A stretch of DNA of 64,000 bases from Chlorobiaceae bacterium. GTDB taxonomy: Bacteria > Bacteroidota > Chlorobiia > Chlorobiales > Chlorobiaceae. The notes under the pieces are model-generated. The model was not told the origin of the DNA and searched no databases. It saw only the letters and a program-made list of their open reading frames with translations. Within the stretch, counting starts at the first letter, position 1, and the number at the start of each line of letters is the position of its first letter. The stretch spans positions 62,001 to 126,000 of the forward strand of contig JAAXWQ010000001.1 in assembly GCA_013335115.1 (NCBI GenBank), written 5' to 3'. Made by a program: the position numbers and the translations under genes. Shown here piece after piece: positions 28,444 through 39,261 of the stretch.

Positions 28444-28848
28444 ATGGACATCAGATCGATCCTTTCAATGTTCCGGCATATTGCCATCGTGGGCTTGTCC
28501 GACAAGCCTGATCGGCCCAGCCATGGCGTGGCCCGCTACCTCATGCAGGCAGGATACCTGATCTGCCCGGTGAACCCGATGATCGATGAAGTGCTGGGCA
28601 TGCGCTGCTGGCCGTCGATTTCAGCGATCCCCGAGCAACAGCGCAAGCTGGTGGAAATCGTGGTCATCTTCCGGAAGCCGGCCGACGTACCGCCGGTCGT
28701 CGACGAAGCGATCGCCGCAGGTGCCCGCGTGGTCTGGATGCAGCTCGGGATCACCAACGCCAGGGCCGCCGAAAAGGCGCGCCGGGCTGGCCTGGAGGTC
28801 GTCGAGAACCGCTGCATCGCGGTCGAACACCAGCGGATCGGCCTCTGA
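28444..28848 (+). CDS. CoA-binding (Rossmann) protein, YccU-like
   Basis: A 134-residue single CoA-binding domain: HIAIVGLSDKPDRPSHGVARYL (nucleotide loop), YLICPVNPMIDEVLGMRCW, IVVIFRKPADVPPVVDEAIAAGARVVWMQLGI and ENRCIAVEHQRI. This is the small protein related to the N-terminal part of succinyl-CoA ligase alpha; its physiological role is unknown. ATG 28444 is chosen at MDIRSIL; an in-frame ATG lies four codons upstream. It lies 31 nt ahead of ddl. Confidence 0.87.
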   Translation: MDIRSILSMFRHIAIVGLSDKPDRPSHGVARYLMQAGYLICPVNPMIDEVLGMRCWPSISAIPEQQRKLVEIVVIFRKPADVPPVVDEAIAAGARVVWMQLGITNARAAEKARRAGLEVVENRCIAVEHQRIGL

Positions 28849-28879
28849 ACCCGCTCATCCATCAACCATCCCATGACGT

Positions 28880-29959
28880 ATGTCCCGCAGTACTGTCGCC
28901 CTGATCTTCGGAGGAAAATCTCCTGAACACGAGATATCGGTCATCTCAGCCCGTGCGGTGGCCGCCCAGATCGACCCGCAAGCGTATGACGTAACCCCGG
29001 TCTACATCGGCCATGATGGCAGATGGCACGGGGCATGCTGCTCCTCGGAGGTTATCGGGACCGACCTGGCAGCCCTCCTTCGGAGCGGCACGCCCGCCGC
29101 GGCCCGGCAACGGCTCGTGGAAATCACCGCGAAGTTCTCGGCAGAGCGCTTCGACTTCACGGCTTTCCAGGAGGAGACCGACGTCGCATTCCTCGTGCTG
29201 CACGGCGCCTACGGCGAAGACGGCCGGATCCAGGGCTGCCTCGAAACCTTCGGCATCCCCTACACCGGCTGCGGCGTCACCGCCTCGGCGCTCGCCATGG
29301 ACAAGGCATTGACCAAAATCTGCGCCATGGATGCCGGCATCGGGGTCGCCGACTTCATGACGATCCTCAGCACCGACTATTTCCGTGATCCCGCGAAAGC
29401 CTGCGACGCTGTCGCCGCAAAATTCGGCTGGCCGGTCTTCGTCAAGCCGGCAAACCTCGGTTCGTCGGTCGGCATCTCGAAGGTGCACCATGCAGGGGAA
29501 CTGCGGCCCGCACTCGACGAGGCCTGCAGCCTCGACACCAAGGTGCTGGTCGAAACCTCAATCACCGGACGTGAAATCGAGGTCGCCGTGCTCGGCAACG
29601 ACGACCCCCTAGCCTCATTGCCCGGAGAGATCGTCCCGGGCAGCGAGTTCTACGACTTCGAGGACAAATACATCAGGAACGACGCGAAACTCTTCATCCC
29701 CGCCCGTCTGACCGAGCTGGAAACCGCGACGGTCAGGGAGGCAGCGCTCACCGTGTTCCGTGCGCTCGGGTGCAGCGGCCTTTCGAGGATCGACTTCTTC
29801 CTTGAAAACGGAACCGGAAAGGTCATCCTGAACGAGGTCAACACCATCCCTGGCTTCACCGACGTCAGCATGTATCCGATGATGATGGCCGCCACGGGCG
29901 TCAGCTTCCCGGAACTGGTCAGGAAGCTCATCCTCCTGGGCCTCGAAAGGAACCACTGA
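28880..29959 (+). CDS. ddl: D-alanine-D-alanine ligase
   Basis: Makes D-Ala-D-Ala for peptidoglycan with ATP. The 359-residue ATP-grasp protein has the N-terminal VALIFGGKSPEHEISVISA, VLHGAYGEDGRIQGCLE, VFVKPANLGSSVGISKV (ATP-binding Lys), EVAVLGND and the metal-binding C-terminal FFLENGTGKVILNEVNTIPGF. The SVGIS serine and a Tyr-less EFYDFEDKY loop match the D-Ala-D-Ala rather than the D-lactate type. The TPR gene follows after 18 nt. Confidence 0.95.
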   Translation: MSRSTVALIFGGKSPEHEISVISARAVAAQIDPQAYDVTPVYIGHDGRWHGACCSSEVIGTDLAALLRSGTPAAARQRLVEITAKFSAERFDFTAFQEETDVAFLVLHGAYGEDGRIQGCLETFGIPYTGCGVTASALAMDKALTKICAMDAGIGVADFMTILSTDYFRDPAKACDAVAAKFGWPVFVKPANLGSSVGISKVHHAGELRPALDEACSLDTKVLVETSITGREIEVAVLGNDDPLASLPGEIVPGSEFYDFEDKYIRNDAKLFIPARLTELETATVREAALTVFRALGCSGLSRIDFFLENGTGKVILNEVNTIPGFTDVSMYPMMMAATGVSFPELVRKLILLGLERNH

Positions 29960-29977
29960 AACGACCGGCATGCCCTT

Positions 29978-30553
29978 ATGACCATTGCACCGCACCTCAT
30001 CTTTGCCGACGTTTCGCTGGACATCGCCCGCGGGGAGTTCCAGTCGGCCCTGGACAAGCTCTCGAAAGCGGACGCCAACCTGCCCGAATCGTACCTCATG
30101 CACCTGCTCGAAGCCAGGGCCTGGCGTGGGCTCGCCAGGCATGGTGAGGCGGTGCGCCACCTCAGGCAATGCTGCCGGATCGCACCATCGAACCAGGTCG
30201 CGTGGCAGGAACTGGTCGACGCCACCGTGTTGCTTACCCAGCACGGGCAGGAGGCTCCCGAGCCGGCATTCGACCCGGTGGCGGAGGAGTTCGAGCAGCT
30301 GTCGATAGCGCTCGCCGGGTTCCAGGCTCCCCGCGCTTCGGAGTCTTCTGATCCGACCCCGATCTCGGATCAGAAGCAGCCCTTCCCGGACGACGCATCC
30401 ATCGCCGTGCCGACGGAGTCCCTCGCCAACCTCTTTATCTCCCAGGGGGCCTACAAAAAGGCCATCCGCGTCTTCACCTCGCTCATCCAGCTCAAGCCGG
30501 ACAAGGCGGATGAGTACCGCCTGAATATCGACAGCCTGCTCGAGAGGCTCTGA
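29978..30553 (+). CDS. small tetratricopeptide-repeat protein
   Basis: A 191-residue protein with about three helical repeat pairs: FADVSLDIARGEFQSALDKL and SYLMHLLEARAWRGLARHGEAVRHL in the first half, and SLANLFISQGAYKKAIRVFTSLIQLKPDK near the C-terminus, which fits the TPR consensus well. An acidic, proline-rich linker joins them. No signal peptide, so it is probably cytosolic and acts by protein contact. The partner is unknown; it shares a transcript with ddl by spacing. Confidence 0.7.
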   Translation: MTIAPHLIFADVSLDIARGEFQSALDKLSKADANLPESYLMHLLEARAWRGLARHGEAVRHLRQCCRIAPSNQVAWQELVDATVLLTQHGQEAPEPAFDPVAEEFEQLSIALAGFQAPRASESSDPTPISDQKQPFPDDASIAVPTESLANLFISQGAYKKAIRVFTSLIQLKPDKADEYRLNIDSLLERL

Positions 30554-30653
30554 CGAGAACCCTTCCCGATCCGGAACTCACCGATAGTCGCCCGTTGTTG
30601 ATTATATTGTCGACCGACACGAACACAACGATACCGATCCAAAGGTCCAACCC

Positions 30654-32078
30654 ATGCCATCGACCATAACAAGAGCCCTCGCCATCCTCGTCACCATGCT
30701 CGTGGTGACGTTGCATGACGGAGCCGCGGAACCCGCCGTCCGCAAGCTCTCCCTGAAGGAGTGCGTCTCGATCGCCATGGAGAACGCCACGTCGGTCAGG
30801 AAGGCAGGGAACAACCTGAAGCTCGAGGGTGCCGACGTCCTGAAAAGCTACGGCAGCTTCCTCCCGAAGCTCACCTCCACGGCCAGCTACGTTCCCCGCT
30901 CGGTCTCCCAGAGCTACAACTCGACCACCTACGGCACCACACCGGGCAGCAAGGTAAAGACCGAAAGCCGCTCGCTCGGACTGGGCATCACCGCCTCCCT
31001 GAACCTGTTCAACGGCCTGTCGGACTATGCCGCCCTGCAGTCGGCGCTCGACCTCGAGGGGGCGGCAGGGCTCTCGCTGCGGCGCGCGAAGGAGACCGTC
31101 GTGTTCGACGTGACGCAGCACTACTACCAGGCCCTGCTCGACCAGGAGCTGCTCGGCATAGCCAGGGGGAACCTGCTGTCGACCAACGACCTCCTGACCC
31201 TCGTCGACCGGCAGTACCGGATCGGCATCAAGTCACTCGCCGACCTCTACCAGCAGCAGGCCGAAGTCGCCGGTAACGCGCTTACGGTAATCAGGGCCGA
31301 GAACCAGTCGAGGAAGAGCCGCCTCGAACTGCTCCGGCGCCTCCGGCTCGACCCGCTCACCGACATTTCGCTCGAACCGGCAGACACCACCCGCGCGGAG
31401 TCCCTCTCCCCCGCCGTCGACATCGCCGGCCTTGCCGCCGAAAGCCTGAAGAACCGCGCCGACCTGGAAGCCGGACGGCTCCAGTCGGACGCCGCCCGCT
31501 GGCAGGTCAGGGGCGCCGCGGGGTCGCGCCTCCCGAAGCTCGACCTGGCTGTATCGGCGAACTCAAACGGCATCGACGCGTACCGCATGACCACCGGGAG
31601 CACAAGTATCGACTACCCTTACCCCCCTTTAGGCACGCAGCTTGCCAACGGCATCGGCTACGCAGTCTCCCTGAACCTCAGCTGGGCGATCTTCGACGGC
31701 TTCCAGACCCGTTACGCCGTCCAGGCGGCCAAAAGCAGCTGGCTGAACCGGCAGCTCGACTACGAGGAGCTGAAGGACGGCATCGTGCTCGACCTCCAGC
31801 AGGCGGCCGGGGACTATCGCGCGGCCTTCACCCAGATCGCCGCCTCCAGGGCCAGCCTCCTTGCCGCGACCTCGGCATTCAACGCCGTGCAGCGGAAATA
31901 CGAGCTCGGGGCGTCAGGCTTCGTCGAACTGAGCAACGCCCGGGCGACCCTGTTCAACGCCAGATCGAACATGACGCAGGCATCCTACAACCTCGCCCTG
32001 CAGAAAGCCCTGCTCGACTACACCTCCGGGAGGAGTGGTCTCGGGCAACTTGACAACGCATCACCATCGACCCCATGA
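30654..32078 (+). CDS. TolC-family outer-membrane channel protein
   Basis: A 474-residue outer-membrane efflux protein. A signal peptide (ITRALAILVTMLVVTLHDGAAEP) precedes the helical TolC repeat starting LSLKECVSIAMENATSV. Two halves with LRRAKETVVFDVTQHYYQALL and GASGFVELSNARATLFNARSN match the efflux family. It is the first gene of an exporter operon with an adaptor, an ABC ATPase and two permeases, each joined by a 4-nt overlap, so it is the outer channel of that complex. Confidence 0.9.
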   Translation: MPSTITRALAILVTMLVVTLHDGAAEPAVRKLSLKECVSIAMENATSVRKAGNNLKLEGADVLKSYGSFLPKLTSTASYVPRSVSQSYNSTTYGTTPGSKVKTESRSLGLGITASLNLFNGLSDYAALQSALDLEGAAGLSLRRAKETVVFDVTQHYYQALLDQELLGIARGNLLSTNDLLTLVDRQYRIGIKSLADLYQQQAEVAGNALTVIRAENQSRKSRLELLRRLRLDPLTDISLEPADTTRAESLSPAVDIAGLAAESLKNRADLEAGRLQSDAARWQVRGAAGSRLPKLDLAVSANSNGIDAYRMTTGSTSIDYPYPPLGTQLANGIGYAVSLNLSWAIFDGFQTRYAVQAAKSSWLNRQLDYEELKDGIVLDLQQAAGDYRAAFTQIAASRASLLAATSAFNAVQRKYELGASGFVELSNARATLFNARSNMTQASYNLALQKALLDYTSGRSGLGQLDNASPSTP

Positions 32079-33342
32079 ACCAGAAGAAGCGATCCGGCAA
32101 GCGCAACACCATCCTCGCCATCACCGGCGCCGTCATCCTGCTCCTGGGCGCTCTGGCGCTCTGGATGAAAATCCGCGAAAAACCGGTCGAAATCACGACC
32201 GAAAAGGCATTTCGCAAGGAGGTGGTGCACGTCGTGACCGCCACCGGCAAGATCCAGCCCGAAGTCGAGGTAGCCATGTCTCCGGACGTCTCCGGCGAGA
32301 TCATCGCCCTGCCGGTCAGCGAGGGACAGTCTGTCGGCGCCGGCGACCTGCTCTTCCGCATCCAGCCCGACATCTATGAGAACCAGGTCGAGCAGAGCCG
32401 GGCCCAGATGAACCTTTCGAGGGCCCAGAGCCTCGATTCGAAGGCCCGTATGCTCAAGTCGAAGGACGACTTCCGCAAAGCCGGCCTGCTCTTCAAGGAG
32501 CACCTGATTTCCGAGACCGAATGGCTCACCACCAAGACCAACGCCGAATCGGCAGCAGCCACGTACGAGGCCTCCCGTTTCGGAATCGAACAGAACCGCA
32601 GCCTGCTCAGCCAGAACGAGGAGCGATTGAAGAAGACGGTGGTCAAGGCGCCGATGGCCGGCACGATCACCCTGCTCAAAAGCAAGCTCGGGGAGCGGGT
32701 CGTCGGCACCGGGCAGTTCCCGGGCACCGAGGTACTCAGGATCGCCAACCTCGACAGCATGCGGGTCGAGGTGGAGGTCAACGAAAACGACATCGTCAAC
32801 GTGAAGGTCGGCAACCCGGTAACGGTCACGGTCGATGCCTTCGGTGACCGGAAGTTCTCGGGCTTCGTCCGCGAAATCTCGAACTCGGCCATCACCAAGG
32901 CCGCAGGGACCCAGGAGGAGGTGACCAATTTCCTGGTCAAGATCCGGGTGCTGAACCACCAGCGCCTGCTCAAGCCGGGCATGAGCGCAACGGCCGATAT
33001 CGAAACCGTGCGGGTGCCCAACGCACTGGTCGTGCCCATCCAGAGCGTGACGATCCGCGAGGAGGGCGGCCGGGCGGCCATGGCCCGGAAGCAGGAGCCT
33101 GCAGGTGAGGCGGTCGTGCAGGCGCCGGCGGCCGGAAAGCGCAACACCGAAGGGAGCGAGGGGGTGTTCGTGGTTTCCGACGGCCGGGTGCGGTTCAGGA
33201 AGGTCTCCACCGGCACGACCGACAACACCCACATTGTCGTACTTTCCGGACTCAAAGCGGGTGAAACGGTGGTCTCGGGAAGCTTCGGCGCCATCACCCG
33301 TGAACTCCGCGACGGCAGCAGGATCAAGCTCCAGGAGAAGCA

Positions 33343-33346
<4 letters not shown>
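32075..33346 (+). CDS. periplasmic adaptor (HlyD/MacA-type membrane fusion protein)
   Basis: A 423-residue adaptor: one N-terminal membrane helix ([20 protein letters not shown]), a lipoyl-like half ([22 protein letters not shown]), a coiled-coil hairpin (~residues 100-190), the second lipoyl half ([19 protein letters not shown]) and beta-barrel domains. It should connect the inner-membrane ABC permeases to the TolC-like channel. The start overlaps the tolC-like stop by ATGA, and its stop overlaps the ATPase gene in the same way. Confidence 0.9.
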
Positions 33347-34031
<685 letters not shown>

Positions 34032-34035
<4 letters not shown>

Positions 34036-35297
34036 AGGGGGCGATCCGGCAATTCCGCTACGAGACGGCAGAAAGCCTGGACATCGCCGTCTACCAGATC
34101 AGGGCCAACAAGACGCGCTCGTTCCTGACGGCGCTCGGCGTCATCATCGGCATCGTGGCCATCACCATGATGGGCACGGCGATCAACGGTATCGACATCG
34201 GCTTCGAAAAGAGCCTTGCCATGATCGGCTACGACGTCGTCTACGTCCAGAAGGGGTCGTGGGGAACCATGGGTCAGTGGTGGAAGTACCGCAACAGGCC
34301 GGACATCAAAACCGACTATGCCGCGGAGGTCAACCGGGCCATCGCCGAAAACCCGGCGTCAGAGCTCGTGGTGGCCGTGCCACAAATGTCGACCTTCGTC
34401 GCTTCGGCACGTTACCAGGACCGGTTGCTGAAGCAGGTCTTTTCAATGGGGACCAACCACGACTACCCGATGACGGCCTCGGGGGACCTGTCGGCAGGAA
34501 GGTTCTTCACCCCCCAGGAGTCGGCCGCCGGCGACATGGTCTGCGTGGTGGGCGACGATATCGCCTCGGGGCTCTTCCCGCACGAGCAGACTATCGGCAA
34601 AGCCATCCGCCTGAAAAACAGCAACGTCCGCATTATCGGCACCTTCAGGAAGCAGGGTAAATTCCTCGGCCTCTTCAGTTTCGACAACCAGGTCGTCATG
34701 CCCCTCGGGGCCTTCGAGAAGATCTACGGCAAGACCTCCTTCGTGAGCCTCAGGGTCAGGATCAGGGATGAGCAGCGGGTCACCCTGGCCAAGGAAGAGC
34801 TCACCGGCCTGATGCGCAGGATCAGGAGACTCGGCCCTGACCGGGAGGACGATTTCGCGGTCAACGAGCAGCAGGCGTTCAAGAGCCAGCTCGACCCAAT
34901 CAAGAACGGCATCGCCGCCGCAGGCATCTTCATCACCGGCATGTCGCTGTTCGTCGGGGCCATCGGCATCATGAACATCACCTTCGTCAGCGTCAAGGAA
35001 CGGACGCGGGAAATCGGCCTTCGCAAAGCCCTCGGGGCAAGGCGGAGGACCATCCTCCTGCAGTTCCTGATCGAATCGGTGATGATTTGCCTCATCGGAG
35101 GCCTGATCGGCCTCTGCACCTCGGTCTCGATCACTTTCGCCATCCGATTCCTGCTGCCCGACTTCCCCGTGCGCTTCTCCCCGATGCTCGTGCTGGCGAG
35201 CCTTGCGGTTTCGGTGGCCACCGGGGTCGTATCGGGCCTCGCCCCCGCCGTGAGCGCCTCGAAGCTGGATCCGGCCACATCACTCAGGTACGAATGA
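34032..35297 (+). CDS. MacB-like ABC permease, first copy
   Basis: A 421-residue permease with the MacB topology: N-terminal helix ([20 protein letters not shown]), a ~220-residue periplasmic domain, then three helices near the C-terminus, with the conserved [28 protein letters not shown] loop before them. The ATPase is separate, unlike the fused E. coli MacB. It overlaps both neighbours by 4 nt. It likely pairs with the next permease to form the membrane part. Confidence 0.9.
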
Positions 35298-36547
35298 CCA
35301 TGAGGACGACAGAGATCCGGGAAACGCTGGTGCAGGCCGCAATCTCGCTCGCGGCCAACAAGCTGCGGTCGGCGCTGACCACGCTCGGCGTAGCCGTGGG
35401 GGTATTCTCGATCATCGCGGTCATGACGGCCCTCGACGCGGTCGAACGTTCGGTCGCCACCGGACTTTCGAGCCTCGGGGCCAACACCTTCCAGATCCAG
35501 AAGTACCCGGCGACCGTCTTCGGGGGAGGCCACGGGCGCGACGAGTCCGTGAACCGGCAGGACATCACCTGGCAAGAGGCCCTCCTGTTCAGGAAGTTCA
35601 TGGGGCAGAAAGCTGCAAGCGTCGGCCTGGTCATCACCCGGCAGGCGACCCAGGCAAGGTTCTCCAACCGGACGACCAACCCCGACGTCATCCTGACGGG
35701 GGGCGACGAGAACTTTGCGCCATCGAACGGCTTCGACCTCGCCTCCGGAAGGAACCTGAACGGCAACGACATCATCCATGCCGGCGATACCGCAGTGCTC
35801 GGGAGCGAGGTAGCAGAGTCCCTCTTCGGACAAGGGGAAAATCCGCTGAACCGCCAGATCAAGGTCGAGGGCAAAGCCTATACGGTCGTCGGGGTCTTCA
35901 GCAAGAAGGGAGCCGCATTCGGGCAGAGCCAGGACAACTTCGTGCTCATCCCGATCACCCGGTTCCTCGGCCATGTCAATGAAAAAAGCAGCCTGGCGAT
36001 CACGGTAGAAGCCCGCTCACAAAAAGAGTATCCCGCCACCGTGGACCAGGCTGTCGGGGCCATGCGGCTCGCCCGTGGGCTGAAGGTACGGGAGCCGAAC
36101 GACTTCGAGATCCGCACCAATGAATCGCTCGTCGAGTCCTTCAGGGAGATCCAGAACACCATCGGCGTCGGAGCCTTCATCATCAGCTTCATGGCGCTCC
36201 TGACCGCTGGCGTGGGCATCATGAACATCATGCTGGTCAGCGTCACCGAGCGGACACGGGAGATCGGCATCCGGATGTCGGTAGGCGCACCACGCCGGAC
36301 AATACTCCGCCAGTTCCTGCTCGAAGCCCTGCTCCTTTCCATCGGCGGAGGCATTCTGGGAATCGCCACCGGTGCAGGGGCCGGCAACCTGGTCGCCATC
36401 AGGTTCAACCTCCCGGTAATCTTCCCCTGGGGCTGGATGATGGCGGCCATACTGGTCTGCTCGACCATCGGCATCGCCTTCGGCCTCTTCCCCGCCTGGA
36501 AAGCATCCAACCTCGACCCCGTCGAAGCCCTGCGTGCGTCGAAATGA
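35294..36547 (+). CDS. MacB-like ABC permease, second copy
   Basis: A 417-residue permease of the same family and topology as the preceding gene (VGIMNIMLVSVTERTREIGIRMSVGAPRRTILRQFLLEAL), clearly diverged from it in the periplasmic domain. Together they could make a heterodimer, or one may be a duplicate with its own substrate. ATG 35294 overlaps the previous stop as ATGA; a second in-frame ATG at 35300 is the alternative. It is the last gene of the exporter operon. Confidence 0.9.
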   Translation: MTMRTTEIRETLVQAAISLAANKLRSALTTLGVAVGVFSIIAVMTALDAVERSVATGLSSLGANTFQIQKYPATVFGGGHGRDESVNRQDITWQEALLFRKFMGQKAASVGLVITRQATQARFSNRTTNPDVILTGGDENFAPSNGFDLASGRNLNGNDIIHAGDTAVLGSEVAESLFGQGENPLNRQIKVEGKAYTVVGVFSKKGAAFGQSQDNFVLIPITRFLGHVNEKSSLAITVEARSQKEYPATVDQAVGAMRLARGLKVREPNDFEIRTNESLVESFREIQNTIGVGAFIISFMALLTAGVGIMNIMLVSVTERTREIGIRMSVGAPRRTILRQFLLEALLLSIGGGILGIATGAGAGNLVAIRFNLPVIFPWGWMMAAILVCSTIGIAFGLFPAWKASNLDPVEALRASK

Positions 36548-36673
36548 TCACCGGAATGCCTCCTGAGTTCCTGAACCTTTCGGACAGAGGCAGAGTTTCA
36601 TATATTGCCAGTATGTTTTGAGTATCACGCCTACACCAGACATTGCCTGTTGAACGACAAACATGAAAAAGCT

Positions 36674-37378
36674 ATGAGAACCACACAGAAACTGAGCCGG
36701 CCTGTTGCACTCGGCCTCATGCTCACCACCGCCTCCCTTTCCTGGGGATGCCAGTCCGAATTGACCGCCACCGGGGGAAGGGGCACGCGTGGAGCTGCCA
36801 TAGGAGCAACTTCCGGAGCCATTATCGGCGGCATCATCGGCAGCTCTTCCGGTAAATTCGGCAAAGGCGCCCTTATCGGCGCGGTCATCGGCGGAGTAGC
36901 AGGATCGGCAATCGGCAACTACATGGACCGGCAGGCTGCCGACATCCGGCGTGAGGTCGAAGGCGCGAAGGTTGAGCGCGTGGGCGAGGGCATCAGGGTG
37001 GTCTTCGACACCGGCATACTCTACTCCACAGGATCTGCGACCATGACTTCGGCAAGCCGCTACAATATCGAAAAGCTGTCGAGGATCATGAACAGGTACA
37101 ACGACACCAACATCGTCATCGAAGGACACACGGACAACATCGGGGGCGAATCGGCCAACCAGGTGCTTTCAGAACGCAGGGCCGAATCGGTCGCTTCGCT
37201 CCTGCGGGCCTATGGTGTTTCCGGAAACAGGATGAGCACGGTGGGGTATGGACAGACCCGCCCGGTCGCAACCAACGAGACCGAAACCGGACGTCGCCTG
37301 AACCGACGCGTCGAGGTGCTCATCTACGCCAACAACGACCTGAAACGGCAAGCCGAGACCGGTGAACTCAGGATGTAA
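36674..37378 (+). CDS. OmpA-family lipoprotein with a glycine-zipper segment
   Basis: A 234-residue lipoprotein. The signal peptide ends in LSWGC (Cys ~26), followed by a glycine-rich zipper (GAAIGATSGAIIGGIIG, GALIGAVIGGVAGSAIG) and a C-terminal OmpA peptidoglycan-binding domain (NIVIEGHTDNIGGESANQVLSERRAESV and NRRVEVLI). It should sit in the outer membrane and hold the cell wall. ATG 36674 begins the signal peptide; a TATATT box lies ~70 nt upstream. Confidence 0.9.
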   Translation: MRTTQKLSRPVALGLMLTTASLSWGCQSELTATGGRGTRGAAIGATSGAIIGGIIGSSSGKFGKGALIGAVIGGVAGSAIGNYMDRQAADIRREVEGAKVERVGEGIRVVFDTGILYSTGSATMTSASRYNIEKLSRIMNRYNDTNIVIEGHTDNIGGESANQVLSERRAESVASLLRAYGVSGNRMSTVGYGQTRPVATNETETGRRLNRRVEVLIYANNDLKRQAETGELRM

Positions 37379-37586
37379 CCGCCATCGACGCACCGAAACA
37401 CCTCAAGGCCCGGGCGACAGCACGCGCACGGGCCAATGGTGAAGCGGAAACCGTTGTTTCCAAGCGGGAAAAATTGCTTACTTTCAGACGCCGGAACCCA
37501 TGAGCGGTCGTCATCAGGCAATCGGCGATGCGGCAGGGGTTCCATGTTCAGTATCCATGATCCTGAAACCTCACATCAGTACCGCC

Positions 37587-37979
37587 ATGCACTACCAGAA
37601 CCCGGAAGATGTCCTCTCTCGATGGATATCGGGAATCTGCAACGGAGCCATCGACGAAGTCGAAAACCTCTATGACGAACATGCCGTCCTCGTCCCGACG
37701 TTTTCGCCGCACACCGTCAATACCACCCAGGGGATCCGCGAGTACTTCGAGCAGCTCGGCACCAGGGACAACCTGCAGGTCCGGCTCTACGACAAGTCGC
37801 TCAAAAAGCAGCCGCTCGGGGGAAACGCCTTCGTCCTCAGCGGCATTTATGCCTTCGAATTCGAGGTCGACCAGCTCTTGCTGACCTTCCCGTCAAGGTT
37901 CACCTTCGCCGTCGACCTGACCCGTGAAAAGCCGATTATCCACCACCACTCATCACAAGTCCCGCGGAACCTCTCCTGA
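37587..37979 (+). CDS. NTF2-like (SnoaL/DUF4440-type) protein
   Basis: About 130 residues with the NTF2-like cone fold: a helical N-terminus HYQNPEDVLSRWISGICNGAIDEVENLYDEHAVLVPTF, then TTQGIREYFEQLG and a beta-rich C-terminal half. Such proteins may be isomerases, small-ligand binders or orphan domains; the role here is unknown. The start is uncertain: ATG 37587 begins the conserved helix, but ATG 37557 and 37500 are in frame. It is convergent with lpxD (54 nt apart). Confidence 0.7.
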   Translation: MHYQNPEDVLSRWISGICNGAIDEVENLYDEHAVLVPTFSPHTVNTTQGIREYFEQLGTRDNLQVRLYDKSLKKQPLGGNAFVLSGIYAFEFEVDQLLLTFPSRFTFAVDLTREKPIIHHHSSQVPRNLS

Positions 37980-38033
37980 GTATGGCAACGCGTCATCGGC
38001 CGTAAGGGAACCTCTCTTTTATTATCGTGAGGT

Positions 38034-39098
38034 TCAGGAGGCTCGTTCCTGTAGCAGGGCATTGAGCTGTGCCTCGAGATCATCGATCTTCGCCTTCATC
38101 GCGCCGAGTCCGCGGATCTGGGCCTCAAGGCGGAGCTGGTCCCGCATCGACTGGGCAGGAACGCCCCTGATGGCAATGCCTGGTTCGGTGAAGCTCTTGG
38201 AAATGCCAGCCTTGGCGGCAACCGAGGTCCTGTCGGCGATTTCGAGGTGGCCGGCAAATCCCGCCTGCCCGCCGATGAGGCACTGGCGGCCGATCTTGAC
38301 ACTTCCCGAAATCCCCGCCTGCGAAGCGATGACCGTATCCTCGCCGATGCGGCAGTTGTGTGCGATCTGCACCAGGTTGTCGATCTTGGCCCCCTTGCAC
38401 ACCACCGTCTTGCCCATGGTTGCGCGGTCGATCGTGGTATTGGCGCCGATTTCGACGTCGTCCCCGATCTGTACGGTGCCCATCTGGGGAATCTTGATAT
38501 AGGATCCGTCCTTCTGGGGAGCGAAACCGAAGCCGTCGGCACCGATCACCGTGCCGCTATGCACGATGACCCGGTCGCCCAGCTCGGTACCGTCGTAGCA
38601 GGTGACCTGCGGATAGAGCACGCAGCCGCTGCCGACGGTAACGTCGTGCATGAGCACCGTGTTCGGGCCGATGACGGTGCCGTCGCCAATGATGCACCGT
38701 TCGCCGACAACCACATGATCGCCCAGGGAGACGTTCCGGCCGATCCTGGCCGTCGGGGCCACGCGAGCCGAAGCTGCCACTCCCGGCGCGGCGAGCAGGC
38801 GTTCCCCGGCAAACTTCTGGAGCACGAACACGAACGCGGTGTAGGGGTCCTTCACCTTGAGGAAGCTCCGCTCCTCGGCCCCCTCGCCAACAGGCGCATC
38901 GGTATGCACGATCAGCAGTGAAGCCCGGGCCTCGCCGAGGAACCGGTAATATTTTTCGTTGGCCACGAAACTCACCTGGCCGGGGCCGGCATCCTCGATC
39001 TTGGCAGGCCCGGTGATTATCGCGTCGCCTTTGCCCACCAGTTCAACCGGCTGGAAAAATCGCTCGAGAAGGGTTTTGATTTCCTGGATAGTGATCAT
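38034..39098 (-). CDS. lpxD: UDP-3-O-acylglucosamine N-acyltransferase
   Basis: Third enzyme of lipid A synthesis; adds the N-linked 3-hydroxyacyl chain. The 354-residue protein has an N-terminal uridine-binding domain ([23 protein letters not shown]) and a left-handed beta-helix with many hexapeptide repeats ([19 protein letters not shown] and on to [21 protein letters not shown]), including catalytic-His region [10 protein letters not shown], then a C-terminal helix. It stands alone, divergent from prs. Confidence 0.94.
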   Translation of the reverse strand: MITIQEIKTLLERFFQPVELVGKGDAIITGPAKIEDAGPGQVSFVANEKYYRFLGEARASLLIVHTDAPVGEGAEERSFLKVKDPYTAFVFVLQKFAGERLLAAPGVAASARVAPTARIGRNVSLGDHVVVGERCIIGDGTVIGPNTVLMHDVTVGSGCVLYPQVTCYDGTELGDRVIVHSGTVIGADGFGFAPQKDGSYIKIPQMGTVQIGDDVEIGANTTIDRATMGKTVVCKGAKIDNLVQIAHNCRIGEDTVIASQAGISGSVKIGRQCLIGGQAGFAGHLEIADRTSVAAKAGISKSFTEPGIAIRGVPAQSMRDQLRLEAQIRGLGAMKAKIDDLEAQLNALLQERAS

Positions 39099-39146
39099 GT
39101 GGAGGTGGCCGGGCAGGCCAGAAAATTTACTGATAATTTTAAAACC

Positions 39147-39166
39147 GATTTCGTATATTCGAAATC
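39147..39166. promoter_or_regulatory. inverted repeat in the lpxD-prs intergenic region
   Basis: GATTTCG (39147-39153) and CGAAATC (39160-39166) are perfect 7-bp arms around TATATT, in the shared 163-nt upstream region of lpxD (-) and prs (+). It may be an operator or a chance palindrome at a -10-like TATATT. Confidence 0.3.
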
Positions 39167-39261
39167 TGTTACCGAAGGGAACCAGGTCAACGGTTTCGGG
39201 TGGCTGGTGACCGCAGATGCAGGCGTAATATAACTCGTTTCATCAGAAAAAGCAGTGAGCG

